A stretch of DNA of 5,918 bases from Clostridia bacterium. GTDB taxonomy: Bacteria; Bacillota; Clostridia; SK-Y3; JACMMQ01. Positions within the stretch are counted from its first letter, which is position 1; each line of letters begins with the position of its first letter. The notes beneath the pieces were generated by a model that was not told where the DNA came from, searched no databases, and was given only the letters and a program-made list of their open reading frames with translations. Positions 1-5,918 of this stretch are shown here, piece after piece. The position numbers were made by a program, and so were the translations under genes. Location of the stretch: positions 1 to 5,918 of the forward strand of contig JACMMQ010000214.1 in the NCBI GenBank assembly GCA_014378955.1, read 5' to 3'.

Positions 1-801
1 GTCATAGAAGGCCTAGAGGCAGACGTTGTGACGTTGGCTTTGGCGTATGATGTGGATGCCGTCGCAAAATCAGGGCTGATTGAAGCGGAATGGCAAAAAC
101 GATTGAAAGATAACAGCACACCCTATACCTCAACCATTGTATTTTTGGTGAGAAAAGGCAATCCAAAAGGTATCAAGGATTGGAATGACCTTATTAAAAG
201 TGGCGTTTCAGTCATCACCCCTAACCCTAAAACCTCTGGCGGTGCAAGGTGGAATTATTTAGCGGCATGGGGATATGCGCTCAAGCAAAACAACAATGAT
301 GAAGCAAAAGCACAGGCATTTGTGAAAAAGCTGTTTGGCAACGTGGCAGTTTTAGATTCAGGTGCACGTGATGCTACCACCACCTTTGTAGAGCGTGGTA
401 TTGGCGATGTGTTGCTTGCTTGGGAAAATGAAGCATTTTTATCCATCAATGAATTGGGCAAGGACAAATTTGAACTGGTCATCCCTTCTGTGAGTATTTT
501 AGCAGAACCGCCTGTTTCGTTAGTGGATAAAAATGTCGATAAAAAAGGCACCAAGGAAGCTGCAACCGCTTATCTAGAATATTTATATTCCGAGGAAGGT
601 CAAACCATTGCAGCGCAAAATTACTATCGCCCAAGATTACAAGCTGTGGCTGACAAATTCAAGGATCAGTTCCCGAAAATCAACCTATTTACAATCGATG
701 AAATGTTTGGTGGCTGGACAAAGACGCAAAAAACACATTTTGCAGACGGTGGTGTATTTGACCAGATATATCAGCCTCAAACGAAACCAGTAAAAAATTA
801 G
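1..801 (+). CDS. sbp: Sulfate-binding protein Sbp (5'-truncated by window edge)
   Basis: Extracytoplasmic solute-binding protein that captures sulfate and delivers it to the CysTWA importer. The frame is open from base 1 and ends at TAG 799-801, giving 266 codons. The signal peptide and the first part of lobe 1 lie upstream. The translation closely resembles enterobacterial Sbp as I recall it, e.g. the segments [29 protein letters not shown] and [10 protein letters not shown]. Ligand residues described for Salmonella Sbp (Ser130, Gly131, Gly132, Ala173, Trp192) fall at codons 79, 80, 81, 122 and 141, with the same 42- and 19-residue spacings. By that alignment codon 1 is about mature residue 52, so roughly 50 mature residues plus the signal are missing. 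The GTG at 28 is an internal Val, not a start. Cleavage and lipidation type cannot be judged. A thiosulfate-binding CysP paralogue is the alternative, but the match is to Sbp. Confidence 0.96.
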   Translation, partial: VIEGLEADVVTLALAYDVDAVAKSGLIEAEWQKRLKDNSTPYTSTIVFLVRKGNPKGIKDWNDLIKSGVSVITPNPKTSGGARWNYLAAWGYALKQNNNDEAKAQAFVKKLFGNVAVLDSGARDATTTFVERGIGDVLLAWENEAFLSINELGKDKFELVIPSVSILAEPPVSLVDKNVDKKGTKEAATAYLEYLYSEEGQTIAAQNYYRPRLQAVADKFKDQFPKINLFTIDEMFGGWTKTQKTHFADGGVFDQIYQPQTKPVKN

Positions 802-810
802 CGGAAGCTT

Positions 811-817
811 AAGGAGG
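811..817 (+). promoter_or_regulatory. Shine-Dalgarno of cysT, fixing a TTG start
   Basis: AAGGAGG lies 8 bases upstream of TTG 826-828. It is the strongest ribosome-binding site in the window. No such site precedes the next in-frame ATG at 871, and that ATG would remove part of the first membrane helix, so the TTG is preferred. Confidence 0.85.
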
Positions 818-827
818 GCAAACCCTT
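814..827 (+). promoter_or_regulatory. Small hairpin over the cysT ribosome-binding site and start
   Basis: Bases 814-818 (GAGGG) can pair with 823-827 (CCCTT) around a 4-base CAAA loop, giving three G-C pairs, one A-U and one G-U. The stem would hold most of the Shine-Dalgarno sequence and two bases of the TTG start. A ribosome terminating at the sbp stop (799-801) could open it, coupling cysT translation to sbp. The pairing is seen in the sequence. The regulatory role is inference, and a five-pair stem could arise by chance. Confidence 0.35.
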
Positions 828-1653
828 GTCGAACAAAAAAAGAAGTGTCATCCCTGGGTTTGGACTATCGATGGGCTTTACCCTTTCCTATTTAAGCATC
901 CTGATTTTAATCCCGTTGTCAACCATATTCATGCGCACGGTCAATATGGGCTGGGATAGCTTTTTCAAAACGGTGCTCAACCCACGGGTACTAGCGTCCT
1001 ACCAAGTGAGCTTTGGCTGTGCATTCACGGCGGCGCTTACCAATACCATCTTTGGCTTGATTATTGCTTGGGTGCTGGTGCGGTATGATTTTCCGTTCAA
1101 AAGGATTGTGGATGGCTTGATAGACCTACCGTTTGCACTGCCAACCGCAGTTGCAGGCATTGCACTCACAACGCTGTATGCGCAAAATGGCTGGGTCGGG
1201 AAATTCTTATATGCGTTCGGCATACAATCGGCATATTCAACCACAGGCATCACCATTGCACTAATTTTTATAGGCATACCGTTTGTCGTGAGGACTGTGC
1301 AACCAATATTAGAAGAGCTAGAACCACAAGTGGAAGAAGCGGCAACGATGCTTGGTGCAAACCGCAACACGATATTTTTAAAAACGATACTGCCTGAACT
1401 CATACCCCCGTTGCTCACGGGCTTTGCATTGGCATTTGCACGAGGCATCGGGGAATATGGGTCTGTCGTATTTATTTCAGGGAATATGCCCATGAAAACA
1501 GAAATTGCACCGCTGATGATCATGTCAAAGCTAGAGCAATATGATTACGCTGGGGCAACTGCAATTGCGATGGTGATGCTTTTCATATCTTTTCTCATGC
1601 TACTGGTAATTAACATCATACAATGGCACACCAATAAATTTTTGAAAGTATGA
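826..1653 (+). CDS. cysT: Sulfate/thiosulfate ABC transporter permease CysT (CysU)
   Basis: One of the two membrane subunits forming the sulfate channel in the cytoplasmic membrane. It has 275 residues, the usual size. About six hydrophobic segments are visible, roughly at residues 15-37, 62-84, 98-118, 140-160, 193-213 and 244-266. The EAA coupling loop that docks on the ATPase is clear: EEAATMLGA at 170-178, followed by ILP at 188-190. The segment [15 protein letters not shown] (100-114) is typical of CysT. The start is TTG 826, set by AAGGAGG at 811-817. The gene follows sbp by 24 bases and precedes cysW by 10, so it is in the same transcript. The weak TTG codon and a possible hairpin over the start may keep its level below that of the binding protein (inference). 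A molybdate permease (ModB) is a more distant alternative, disfavoured by the Sbp, CysW and CysA neighbours. Confidence 0.96.
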   Translation: MSNKKRSVIPGFGLSMGFTLSYLSILILIPLSTIFMRTVNMGWDSFFKTVLNPRVLASYQVSFGCAFTAALTNTIFGLIIAWVLVRYDFPFKRIVDGLIDLPFALPTAVAGIALTTLYAQNGWVGKFLYAFGIQSAYSTTGITIALIFIGIPFVVRTVQPILEELEPQVEEAATMLGANRNTIFLKTILPELIPPLLTGFALAFARGIGEYGSVVFISGNMPMKTEIAPLMIMSKLEQYDYAGATAIAMVMLFISFLMLLVINIIQWHTNKFLKV

Positions 1654-1656
1654 GGA
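1652..1656 (+). promoter_or_regulatory. Shine-Dalgarno of cysW inside the cysT stop
   Basis: GAGGA begins within the cysT stop codon (TGA 1651-1653) and sits 7 bases before ATG 1664. Termination on cysT therefore happens on top of the cysW initiation site, which favours coupled translation. Confidence 0.6.
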
Positions 1657-1663
1657 ATTTGCC

Positions 1664-2494
1664 ATGACAAAGAAAAGTATAGGGACAGAGCCAAAATTGG
1701 TTAGGTGGCTACTCATTGGCATCACGGTGATTTTTCTATTGCTGATGCTGTGCTTACCACTTATGATGATATTCTCCCAAGCGTTTAAAAAAGGGTTGAA
1801 TGTTTATTTTGCCGCTGTGTCAGATAAGAACACCCTATCTGCGGTGCAGTTGACACTAATCGCTACGCTGATTGCGGTGCTCCTCAACACAATTTTTGGA
1901 TTGTTTGCAGCATGGGCCATCTCAAAATTTACTTTTAAAAGGAAAAATCTACTCATCACTTTAATTGACCTTCCTTTTTCCATCTCACCCGTCATTGCAG
2001 GCTTGGTGTTTGTGCTAGCGTTTGGTAGAAACGGTGTGTTTTATGAGTTTTTATATGCGCACGATATCAAAATTATATTTGCTTTGCCTGGCATTATTTT
2101 AGCCACGATTTTTGTCACCTTCCCGTTTGTCGCAAGAGAGCTTATTCCGTTGATGCAAGCGCAGGGAACAGCGGAGGAGGAAGCGGCGGCGAGCATGGGG
2201 GCGAACGGTTGGACGATTTTTTCGAAAATCACCATGCCCAATATCAAATGGGGGTTGCTGTATGGCATTATTTTATGTAGTGCAAGAGCGATGGGCGAAT
2301 TTGGTGCGGTATCGGTCGTTTCAGGACATATCAGAGGCAAGACCAACACATTGCCGCTACAAGTGGAGATATTATACAATGAATATCAGTTTTCAGCGGC
2401 GTTTGCTGTCGCATCGCTTCTGGTATTCATCGCCATATTGACCTTGATTTTAAGAAATATCATCGAGTGGCAGGGGAAAAAGCATAAGGGGTGA
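1664..2494 (+). CDS. cysW: Sulfate/thiosulfate ABC transporter permease CysW
   Basis: Second membrane subunit of the sulfate importer, pairing with CysT. It has 276 residues, normal for the family. The N-terminus carries a hydrophobic helix (about 14-40), with further membrane segments near 60-86, 98-119, 138-158, 195-215 and 242-264. The EAA loop is EEAAASMGA at 172-180, with the downstream proline at 192. Segments characteristic of CysW rather than CysT are present: [13 protein letters not shown] at 132-144, [14 protein letters not shown] at 152-165 and RAMGEFGAV near 208. The start is ATG 1664 with GAGGA 7 bases upstream, and the TGA stop is at 2492-2494. A GC-rich, purine-rich stretch at 2171-2200 simply encodes the Glu/Ala/Gly-rich EAA loop. 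The 3' end overlaps or abuts the cysA start region, so the two are probably translated together. Confidence 0.96.
   Translation: MTKKSIGTEPKLVRWLLIGITVIFLLLMLCLPLMMIFSQAFKKGLNVYFAAVSDKNTLSAVQLTLIATLIAVLLNTIFGLFAAWAISKFTFKRKNLLITLIDLPFSISPVIAGLVFVLAFGRNGVFYEFLYAHDIKIIFALPGIILATIFVTFPFVARELIPLMQAQGTAEEEAAASMGANGWTIFSKITMPNIKWGLLYGIILCSARAMGEFGAVSVVSGHIRGKTNTLPLQVEILYNEYQFSAAFAVASLLVFIAILTLILRNIIEWQGKKHKG
2486..2494 (+). promoter_or_regulatory. Shine-Dalgarno of cysA, pointing to TTG 2500
   Basis: AAGGGGTGA matches the anti-Shine-Dalgarno consensus AAGGAGGTGA apart from one missing base. Its GGGG core lies 8 bases before TTG 2500. The upstream candidates GTG 2491 and ATG 2494 lie inside this element, so they are too close to use it. 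Confidence 0.6.
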
Positions 2495-2499
2495 TGACA

Positions 2500-3558
2500 T
2501 TGTACGTAGAAGTGAAAAACTTACATAAGCGGTTTGGAAGCTTTGAGGCATCAAGGGATGTAAGCTTTGGCATTGAAAAGGGCAAGCTGGTGGGGCTTTT
2601 AGGACCAAGCGGTAGTGGCAAAACCACTATTTTACGCATGATTGCAGGACTTGAACAGCCTGATAGTGGCGAAATATATATTGATGGCAAAAAGGTAAAC
2701 GATGTGCCACCCGGCAAACGGGGCATTGGGTTTGTATTTCAAAGCTATGCGTTATTTCGGCACATGACCGTGTATGAGAATATTGCATTTGGCTTAAAGG
2801 TTCAAAAAGAGGATAAACAAAAAATCAAGCATCGTGTAGCGGAAATGATCGCACTCATTGGGCTGGACGGCTTGGAAAAGCGCTATCCACATCAGCTTTC
2901 AGGTGGACAACGACAAAGGGTTGCCTTTGCAAGAGCGTTAGCACCCAATCCACAGCTTTTGCTTTTAGATGAACCTTTTGCGGCAATTGACGCAAAGGTG
3001 AGAAAAGAGCTTAGAAGCTGGCTCAAGCAAATGATTAAGCGCTTAGGCGTCACAAGTATCTTTGTCACGCACGACCAAGACGAGGCGGTAGAGGTGGCAG
3101 ATGAAATCATTGTCACCCATCAAGGAAGCCTTGAACAAAAGGGCACGCCCGTTGAGATATACAAAACACCCAAAACCCCATTTGTCGCAAACTTCATTGG
3201 AGAGTCTGAGCTGATTGCCGATTGCGCACAATTCATCGCCTATCGCAACCAACCAGCTGGCACAAAAGCGATTGTGCGCCCAGAATTTTTAGAAATTGGC
3301 AAATTGGATGAACCGCTCAATCATTCTGCATCCGATAAAGGCGTTGTGACAGACATTGCCTTTCGAGGAACAGCATGGCATGTGACCGTCAAGGTAGGCG
3401 AAGCCACTCTTACAGGGTATCGCTCCTTAGAATTATCCCCACTTTCGGTGGGAGAGCAAGTGTTTGTGTTAATCCATCGGCTTTATCTCTTACAAGGCAA
3501 TGAAACGAACATTGTAGAAAACGATCTCAAAACAGATCCTATGCCAGTATTTATATAA
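2500..3558 (+). CDS. cysA: Sulfate/thiosulfate import ATP-binding protein CysA
   Basis: ATPase that powers the CysTW channel from the cytoplasmic side. From TTG 2500 the protein has 352 residues and begins MYVEVKNLHKRFG, where CysA proteins normally begin; GTG 2491 or ATG 2494 would add three or two residues. Motifs in order: Walker A GPSGSGKT at 35-42, Q-loop Gln81 in VFQSYALF, signature LSGGQRQR at 133-140, Walker B LLLLDEP at 153-159 with catalytic Glu158, and H-loop His191 in VTHDQDEA. After residue about 230 comes the C-terminal TOBE-type domain (VRPE at 259-262) found in the sulfate/molybdate/maltose class. The D-loop region reads FAAID rather than the commoner FGALD, a conservative change. 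TAA is at 3556-3558, 13 bases before the sulfite reductase. The family is certain; the specific sulfate role comes from the sbp-cysT-cysW context. Confidence 0.95.
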   Translation: MYVEVKNLHKRFGSFEASRDVSFGIEKGKLVGLLGPSGSGKTTILRMIAGLEQPDSGEIYIDGKKVNDVPPGKRGIGFVFQSYALFRHMTVYENIAFGLKVQKEDKQKIKHRVAEMIALIGLDGLEKRYPHQLSGGQRQRVAFARALAPNPQLLLLDEPFAAIDAKVRKELRSWLKQMIKRLGVTSIFVTHDQDEAVEVADEIIVTHQGSLEQKGTPVEIYKTPKTPFVANFIGESELIADCAQFIAYRNQPAGTKAIVRPEFLEIGKLDEPLNHSASDKGVVTDIAFRGTAWHVTVKVGEATLTGYRSLELSPLSVGEQVFVLIHRLYLLQGNETNIVENDLKTDPMPVFI

Positions 3559-3560
3559 AC

Positions 3561-3565
3561 GGAGG
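3561..3565 (+). promoter_or_regulatory. Shine-Dalgarno of the sulfite reductase gene
   Basis: GGAGG lies 6 bases before ATG 3572, directly after the cysA stop. It supports the ATG as start and shows no room for a separate promoter or terminator between importer and reductase genes. Confidence 0.75.
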
Positions 3566-3571
3566 GCTATC

Positions 3572-4438
3572 ATGCTTCAATTAGACAATGCAGACTTGAA
3601 AAGAAATGGCTTTTTACCCCAAGTAGAGGATAATCATTATGCGCTAAGGTTGCGTGTTGCAGGCGGATATCTCCCAGCGGATAAGCTCCAGACGGTGTAT
3701 GAAATCGCCAATCGCTATGGAAAAGGCTTTGTGCATATGACCTCCCGACAGAGCGTGGAAATTCCACACATCAAGGGGGAAGATATTGAAGCGGTAAAAA
3801 GACTGCTTGCAGCGGGTGGACTGGAATCAGGCAAGGGTGGCGCAGCGGTGCGTACTATCACAGGCTGTCAAGGCAATGCTGTTTGTAAAAGCGGATTGAT
3901 CTCAACCACCGAGCTTGCAAGAGAATTTGACGAGAAATATTACGGTGCACCACGCCCACACAAGTTCAAAATCGGGATTACGGGCTGTCGCAACAACTGC
4001 TTAAAGGCAGAGGAAAATGACATCGGCATCAAGGGCGGTGTTGCCCCAGCGTGGGACTCAACAAGCTGCAACTATTGCGGTGCCTGTCGTAACATCTGTC
4101 CAGCGAATGCCATCACCGTGGATAAGGATGCGCAAGCACTCATTTATTCTAAACGAAAATGTATCAATTGCGGACGTTGTGTCAAGGTGTGTGCTAAAAA
4201 AGCATGGACAGGCAAACATGGCTTTCTCATTTATATAGGGGGACTGTTTGGCAATCGCATTGCCATCGGTAAAAAGATCATCCCGATTGTGTTTGACAAA
4301 CAAGATGTTTTTCGCATCACGGAAGTGATTTTTGGCTTTTTTGATGCACATGGCAAAAAGGGAGAGCGATTTAGAAACACCTTAGACCGAGTGGGATGGG
4401 ATTTACTCAAAAAAGAATTAAAGGCGGTCGTAAAATGA
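3572..4438 (+). CDS. Siroheme/4Fe-4S sulfite reductase with ferredoxin domain (AsrC/Dsr-like)
   Basis: Probable cytoplasmic enzyme reducing sulfite to sulfide with six electrons. The 288 residues hold three parts. Residues 1-70 form a nitrite/sulfite reductase ferredoxin-like half domain with the TSRQ motif at 57-60, whose Arg/Gln are expected near the siroheme. Residues 90-150 carry the siroheme-[4Fe-4S] ligands: Cys99-X5-Cys105 and Cys139-X3-Cys143. Residues 166-211 are a two-cluster ferredoxin insert: Cys166, 169, 172, 176 followed by Pro, and Cys197, 200, 203, 207 followed by Ala. The rest (218-288) resembles the AsrC-type tail. ATG 3572 has GGAGG 6 bases upstream, and the stop overlaps the aprA start. 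This short architecture matches AsrC and the single-chain Dsr-like proteins, not CysI or full DsrAB. No AsrA/AsrB partners are in the window. Nitrite reduction is possible, but the operon argues for sulfite. Confidence 0.9.
   Translation: MLQLDNADLKRNGFLPQVEDNHYALRLRVAGGYLPADKLQTVYEIANRYGKGFVHMTSRQSVEIPHIKGEDIEAVKRLLAAGGLESGKGGAAVRTITGCQGNAVCKSGLISTTELAREFDEKYYGAPRPHKFKIGITGCRNNCLKAEENDIGIKGGVAPAWDSTSCNYCGACRNICPANAITVDKDAQALIYSKRKCINCGRCVKVCAKKAWTGKHGFLIYIGGLFGNRIAIGKKIIPIVFDKQDVFRITEVIFGFFDAHGKKGERFRNTLDRVGWDLLKKELKAVVK
4421..4428 (+). promoter_or_regulatory. Degenerate Shine-Dalgarno of aprA inside the upstream gene
   Basis: AAGGCGGT differs from AAGGAGGT by one base and lies 6 bases before ATG 4435. 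The ATG overlaps the preceding stop as ATGA (4435-4438), so translational coupling is likely to supplement this imperfect site. Confidence 0.5.
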
Positions 4439-5918
4439 GCACATTCAATATAGAAAAGATTACCACAGACCTATTGATTATAGGCGGTGGCACGGCAGGG
4501 TGTTATGCGGCGCTCACCATAGCAGAGCGGTCAGATGCAAGGGTACTCATTGCCGAGAAGGCGAACATCAAGCGCAGTGGCTGTTTGGCGGCAGGGGTGA
4601 ACGCATTAAATGCATACATTGTCAAAGGGCAAACACCCGAAAGTTATCTAGACTACTGCAAACAGGATGCAGAAGGCATCTTGCGTGAGGACTTATCGCT
4701 TACGATGGCACAGGGACTTAACCGTGTAACGCATAAGATGGAGGCTTTGGGCTTAGTCATTTTAAAGGATGAAAATGGGGAATACATCTCCCGTGGCACA
4801 AGAAACCTTAAAATCAATGGCGAGAATATAAAACCGCTTTTGGCACAAGCGGTTGAGGGCGAAAAAAACATTACCACACTAAACCGTGTCAATATCATTG
4901 ACTACATCGTTGAAAATAACAGCATCGTGGGTGCGTATGGCTTTAGCATTGAGCAGCGCATATTTTATGTGATTACTGCCAAGGCGACGATTTGTGCAAC
5001 AGGCGGTGCGTCAGGGCTTTATAAACCGAACAATCCTGGCTTTTCCCGTCACAAGCTGTGGTATCCACCGTTTAATACCGGCGCAGGCTATGCGATGGGC
5101 ATACGTGCAGGCGCTGAAATGACCACTTTTGAAATGCGTTTTATCGCCTTGCGTTGCAAGGACACCATCGCCCCAACAGGCACACTCGCACAAGGGGTGG
5201 GTGCAAAGCAAGTCAATGCGATGGGTGAAAATTATGAATGCAAGTACGGCAAGCCCATCACCGCAAACCGTGTGTACGCTACCGTGAAGGAAAACCAAGC
5301 AGGACGTGGACCGTGCGTTTTAAAAACAGAGGGCATCACCGAAAAGCAAGGCGATGAGCTGTACAAGGCATATTTAAACATGGCACCCGCGCAAACGCTC
5401 AAATGGGTGGAAAGTGGCATCGCTCCCCATGCGCAGAATGTAGAGATTGAAGGCAGTGAACCTTATATCGTTGGCGGTCACACCTCCAGTGGCTATTGGG
5501 TGGATACAAAGCGTGCAACCACGATAAAAGGATTATATGCCGCAGGAGATGTAGCGGGCGGATGCCCACAAAAATACGTCACAGGCTGTTTTGTGGAAGG
5601 TGAAATCGCCGCATTGGCAGCGCTAGCTTATGTGCAGAATGTTGAAACAACAACCCCGAGTGATTTAACTATTGAAGCAAAGTTAACACAGGTTGAACAC
5701 TATTTACAGCCAGTAAATCCTCCCTACACCGTGTTTGATTTGGAACAAGCCATGCAAAAAACCATGGATGAATATGCAGGTGGTATTGCAACGGGGTATG
5801 CCTACAATAATGATAAACTCAAAATCGCAGCCAAGCGCATAGCGGAAATACAACAGCTTGTAAACGATTTAACCGCAAATGACAACCATGAACTCATGCT
5901 CATTCACGAGCTTGTTGA
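4435..5918 (+). CDS. aprA: Adenylylsulfate (APS) reductase alpha subunit AprA (3'-truncated)
   Basis: FAD subunit of APS reductase, which converts adenylylsulfate to sulfite and AMP using electrons from a ferredoxin-like AprB. The frame stays open for 494 codons and runs off the window with no stop. Seen in order: FAD-binding GGGTAG at 17-22 after a beta strand; SGCLAAGVNALNAYI at 48-62, the AprA-type segment near the flavin; ATGGASGLYKPN at 188-199; FEMRF at 232-236; GGHTSSGYWVD at 347-357; and the C-terminal FAD motif LYAAGDVAGG at 367-376. Arg235 and His349 are candidates for the active-site Arg and His known in Archaeoglobus AprA, by position only. The family is fumarate reductase/succinate dehydrogenase-like, but these motifs favour AprA. 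The length already present and the siting beside a sulfate importer suggest the shorter clostridial assimilatory form. An aprB ferredoxin gene is expected next. ATG 4435 overlaps the preceding stop by 4 bases. Confidence 0.93.
   Translation, partial: MSTFNIEKITTDLLIIGGGTAGCYAALTIAERSDARVLIAEKANIKRSGCLAAGVNALNAYIVKGQTPESYLDYCKQDAEGILREDLSLTMAQGLNRVTHKMEALGLVILKDENGEYISRGTRNLKINGENIKPLLAQAVEGEKNITTLNRVNIIDYIVENNSIVGAYGFSIEQRIFYVITAKATICATGGASGLYKPNNPGFSRHKLWYPPFNTGAGYAMGIRAGAEMTTFEMRFIALRCKDTIAPTGTLAQGVGAKQVNAMGENYECKYGKPITANRVYATVKENQAGRGPCVLKTEGITEKQGDELYKAYLNMAPAQTLKWVESGIAPHAQNVEIEGSEPYIVGGHTSSGYWVDTKRATTIKGLYAAGDVAGGCPQKYVTGCFVEGEIAALAALAYVQNVETTTPSDLTIEAKLTQVEHYLQPVNPPYTVFDLEQAMQKTMDEYAGGIATGYAYNNDKLKIAAKRIAEIQQLVNDLTANDNHELMLIHELV

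Noticed and set aside
28..30. GTG as a start codon for the first gene
   Set aside because: The frame is open to base 1 and the upstream residues continue the Sbp match, with about 50 further mature residues expected before it; GTG 28 is an internal valine codon.
805..813. Overlapping palindromes AAGCTT and CTTAAG before cysT
   Set aside because: They are only six bases each, overlap by chance, and show no half-site structure like a known operator.
999..1523. Antisense open frame of 174 codons opposite cysT
   Set aside because: It lies wholly inside a well-supported permease gene, and its translation shows no recognisable domain. It is a by-product of codon use in cysT.
2173..2197. Internal GGAGGAGG followed by an in-frame ATG in cysW, a possible internal start
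   Set aside because: The spacing of about 14 bases is too long, and the purine-rich run is explained by Glu-Glu-Glu-Ala codons of the conserved EAA loop.
3559..3571. Possible terminator or promoter between importer and reductase genes
   Set aside because: The 13-base gap holds only the ribosome-binding site; no inverted repeat, T-run or -10/-35 pair was seen around it.
4500..4688. Short open frame within aprA on the same strand, second frame
   Set aside because: The overlapping frame carries the conserved AprA flavin-binding motifs without interruption; the short frame shows no known motif.
5011..5298. Antisense open frame of 95 codons opposite aprA
   Set aside because: The Cys/His-rich translation looks superficially like a metal-binding protein but has no regular motif spacing and is opposite conserved AprA sequence.

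Overview
The window is one uninterrupted, co-directional (+ strand) stretch of a sulfate uptake and reduction operon. It holds six genes and no intergenic gap longer than 24 bases. The order is sbp (5' end outside the window), cysT, cysW, cysA, a stand-alone siroheme/4Fe-4S sulfite reductase, and aprA (3' end outside the window). Strong Shine-Dalgarno sequences, two probable TTG starts, moderate GC (an impression by eye, not a count), and an AprA-type APS reductase next to a ferredoxin-fused siroheme reductase all point to an anaerobic Firmicute, most likely Clostridia or Negativicutes. I cannot name a genus from this sequence.

Positions 1-3558 encode the complete SulT-type ABC sulfate/thiosulfate importer. 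Sbp captures sulfate, CysT and CysW are the two six-helix permeases with EAA coupling loops, and CysA is the ATPase with a C-terminal TOBE-type domain. The genes are packed tightly: 24 nt between sbp and cysT, 10 nt between cysT and cysW, and cysA has candidate starts that overlap or lie just after the cysW stop.

Positions 3572-5918 encode reduction enzymes. The 288-residue protein has the paired siroheme-[4Fe-4S] cysteine motifs (CX5C and CX3C) followed by a two-cluster ferredoxin domain, and probably reduces sulfite to sulfide. Its stop overlaps the start of aprA (ATGA). AprA is the FAD subunit of adenylylsulfate (APS) reductase and is open to the last base of the window. Its partner aprB (ferredoxin subunit) and ATP sulfurylase genes (cysD/cysN or sat) are expected downstream but not seen.

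Taken together, sulfate is imported, activated to APS by an enzyme outside the window, reduced to sulfite by AprA(B), and reduced to sulfide by the siroheme protein. This skips PAPS and the CysH and CysJI enzymes. The linkage to a dedicated importer suggests assimilation, but that is inference. No promoter, terminator, RNA gene, mobile element, CRISPR array or long repeat was found. The most unusual local feature is a small predicted hairpin that covers the Shine-Dalgarno sequence and TTG start of cysT. I saw no strong evidence of a wholly undescribed system; the poorly characterised part is the short sulfite reductase and its unknown electron donor.
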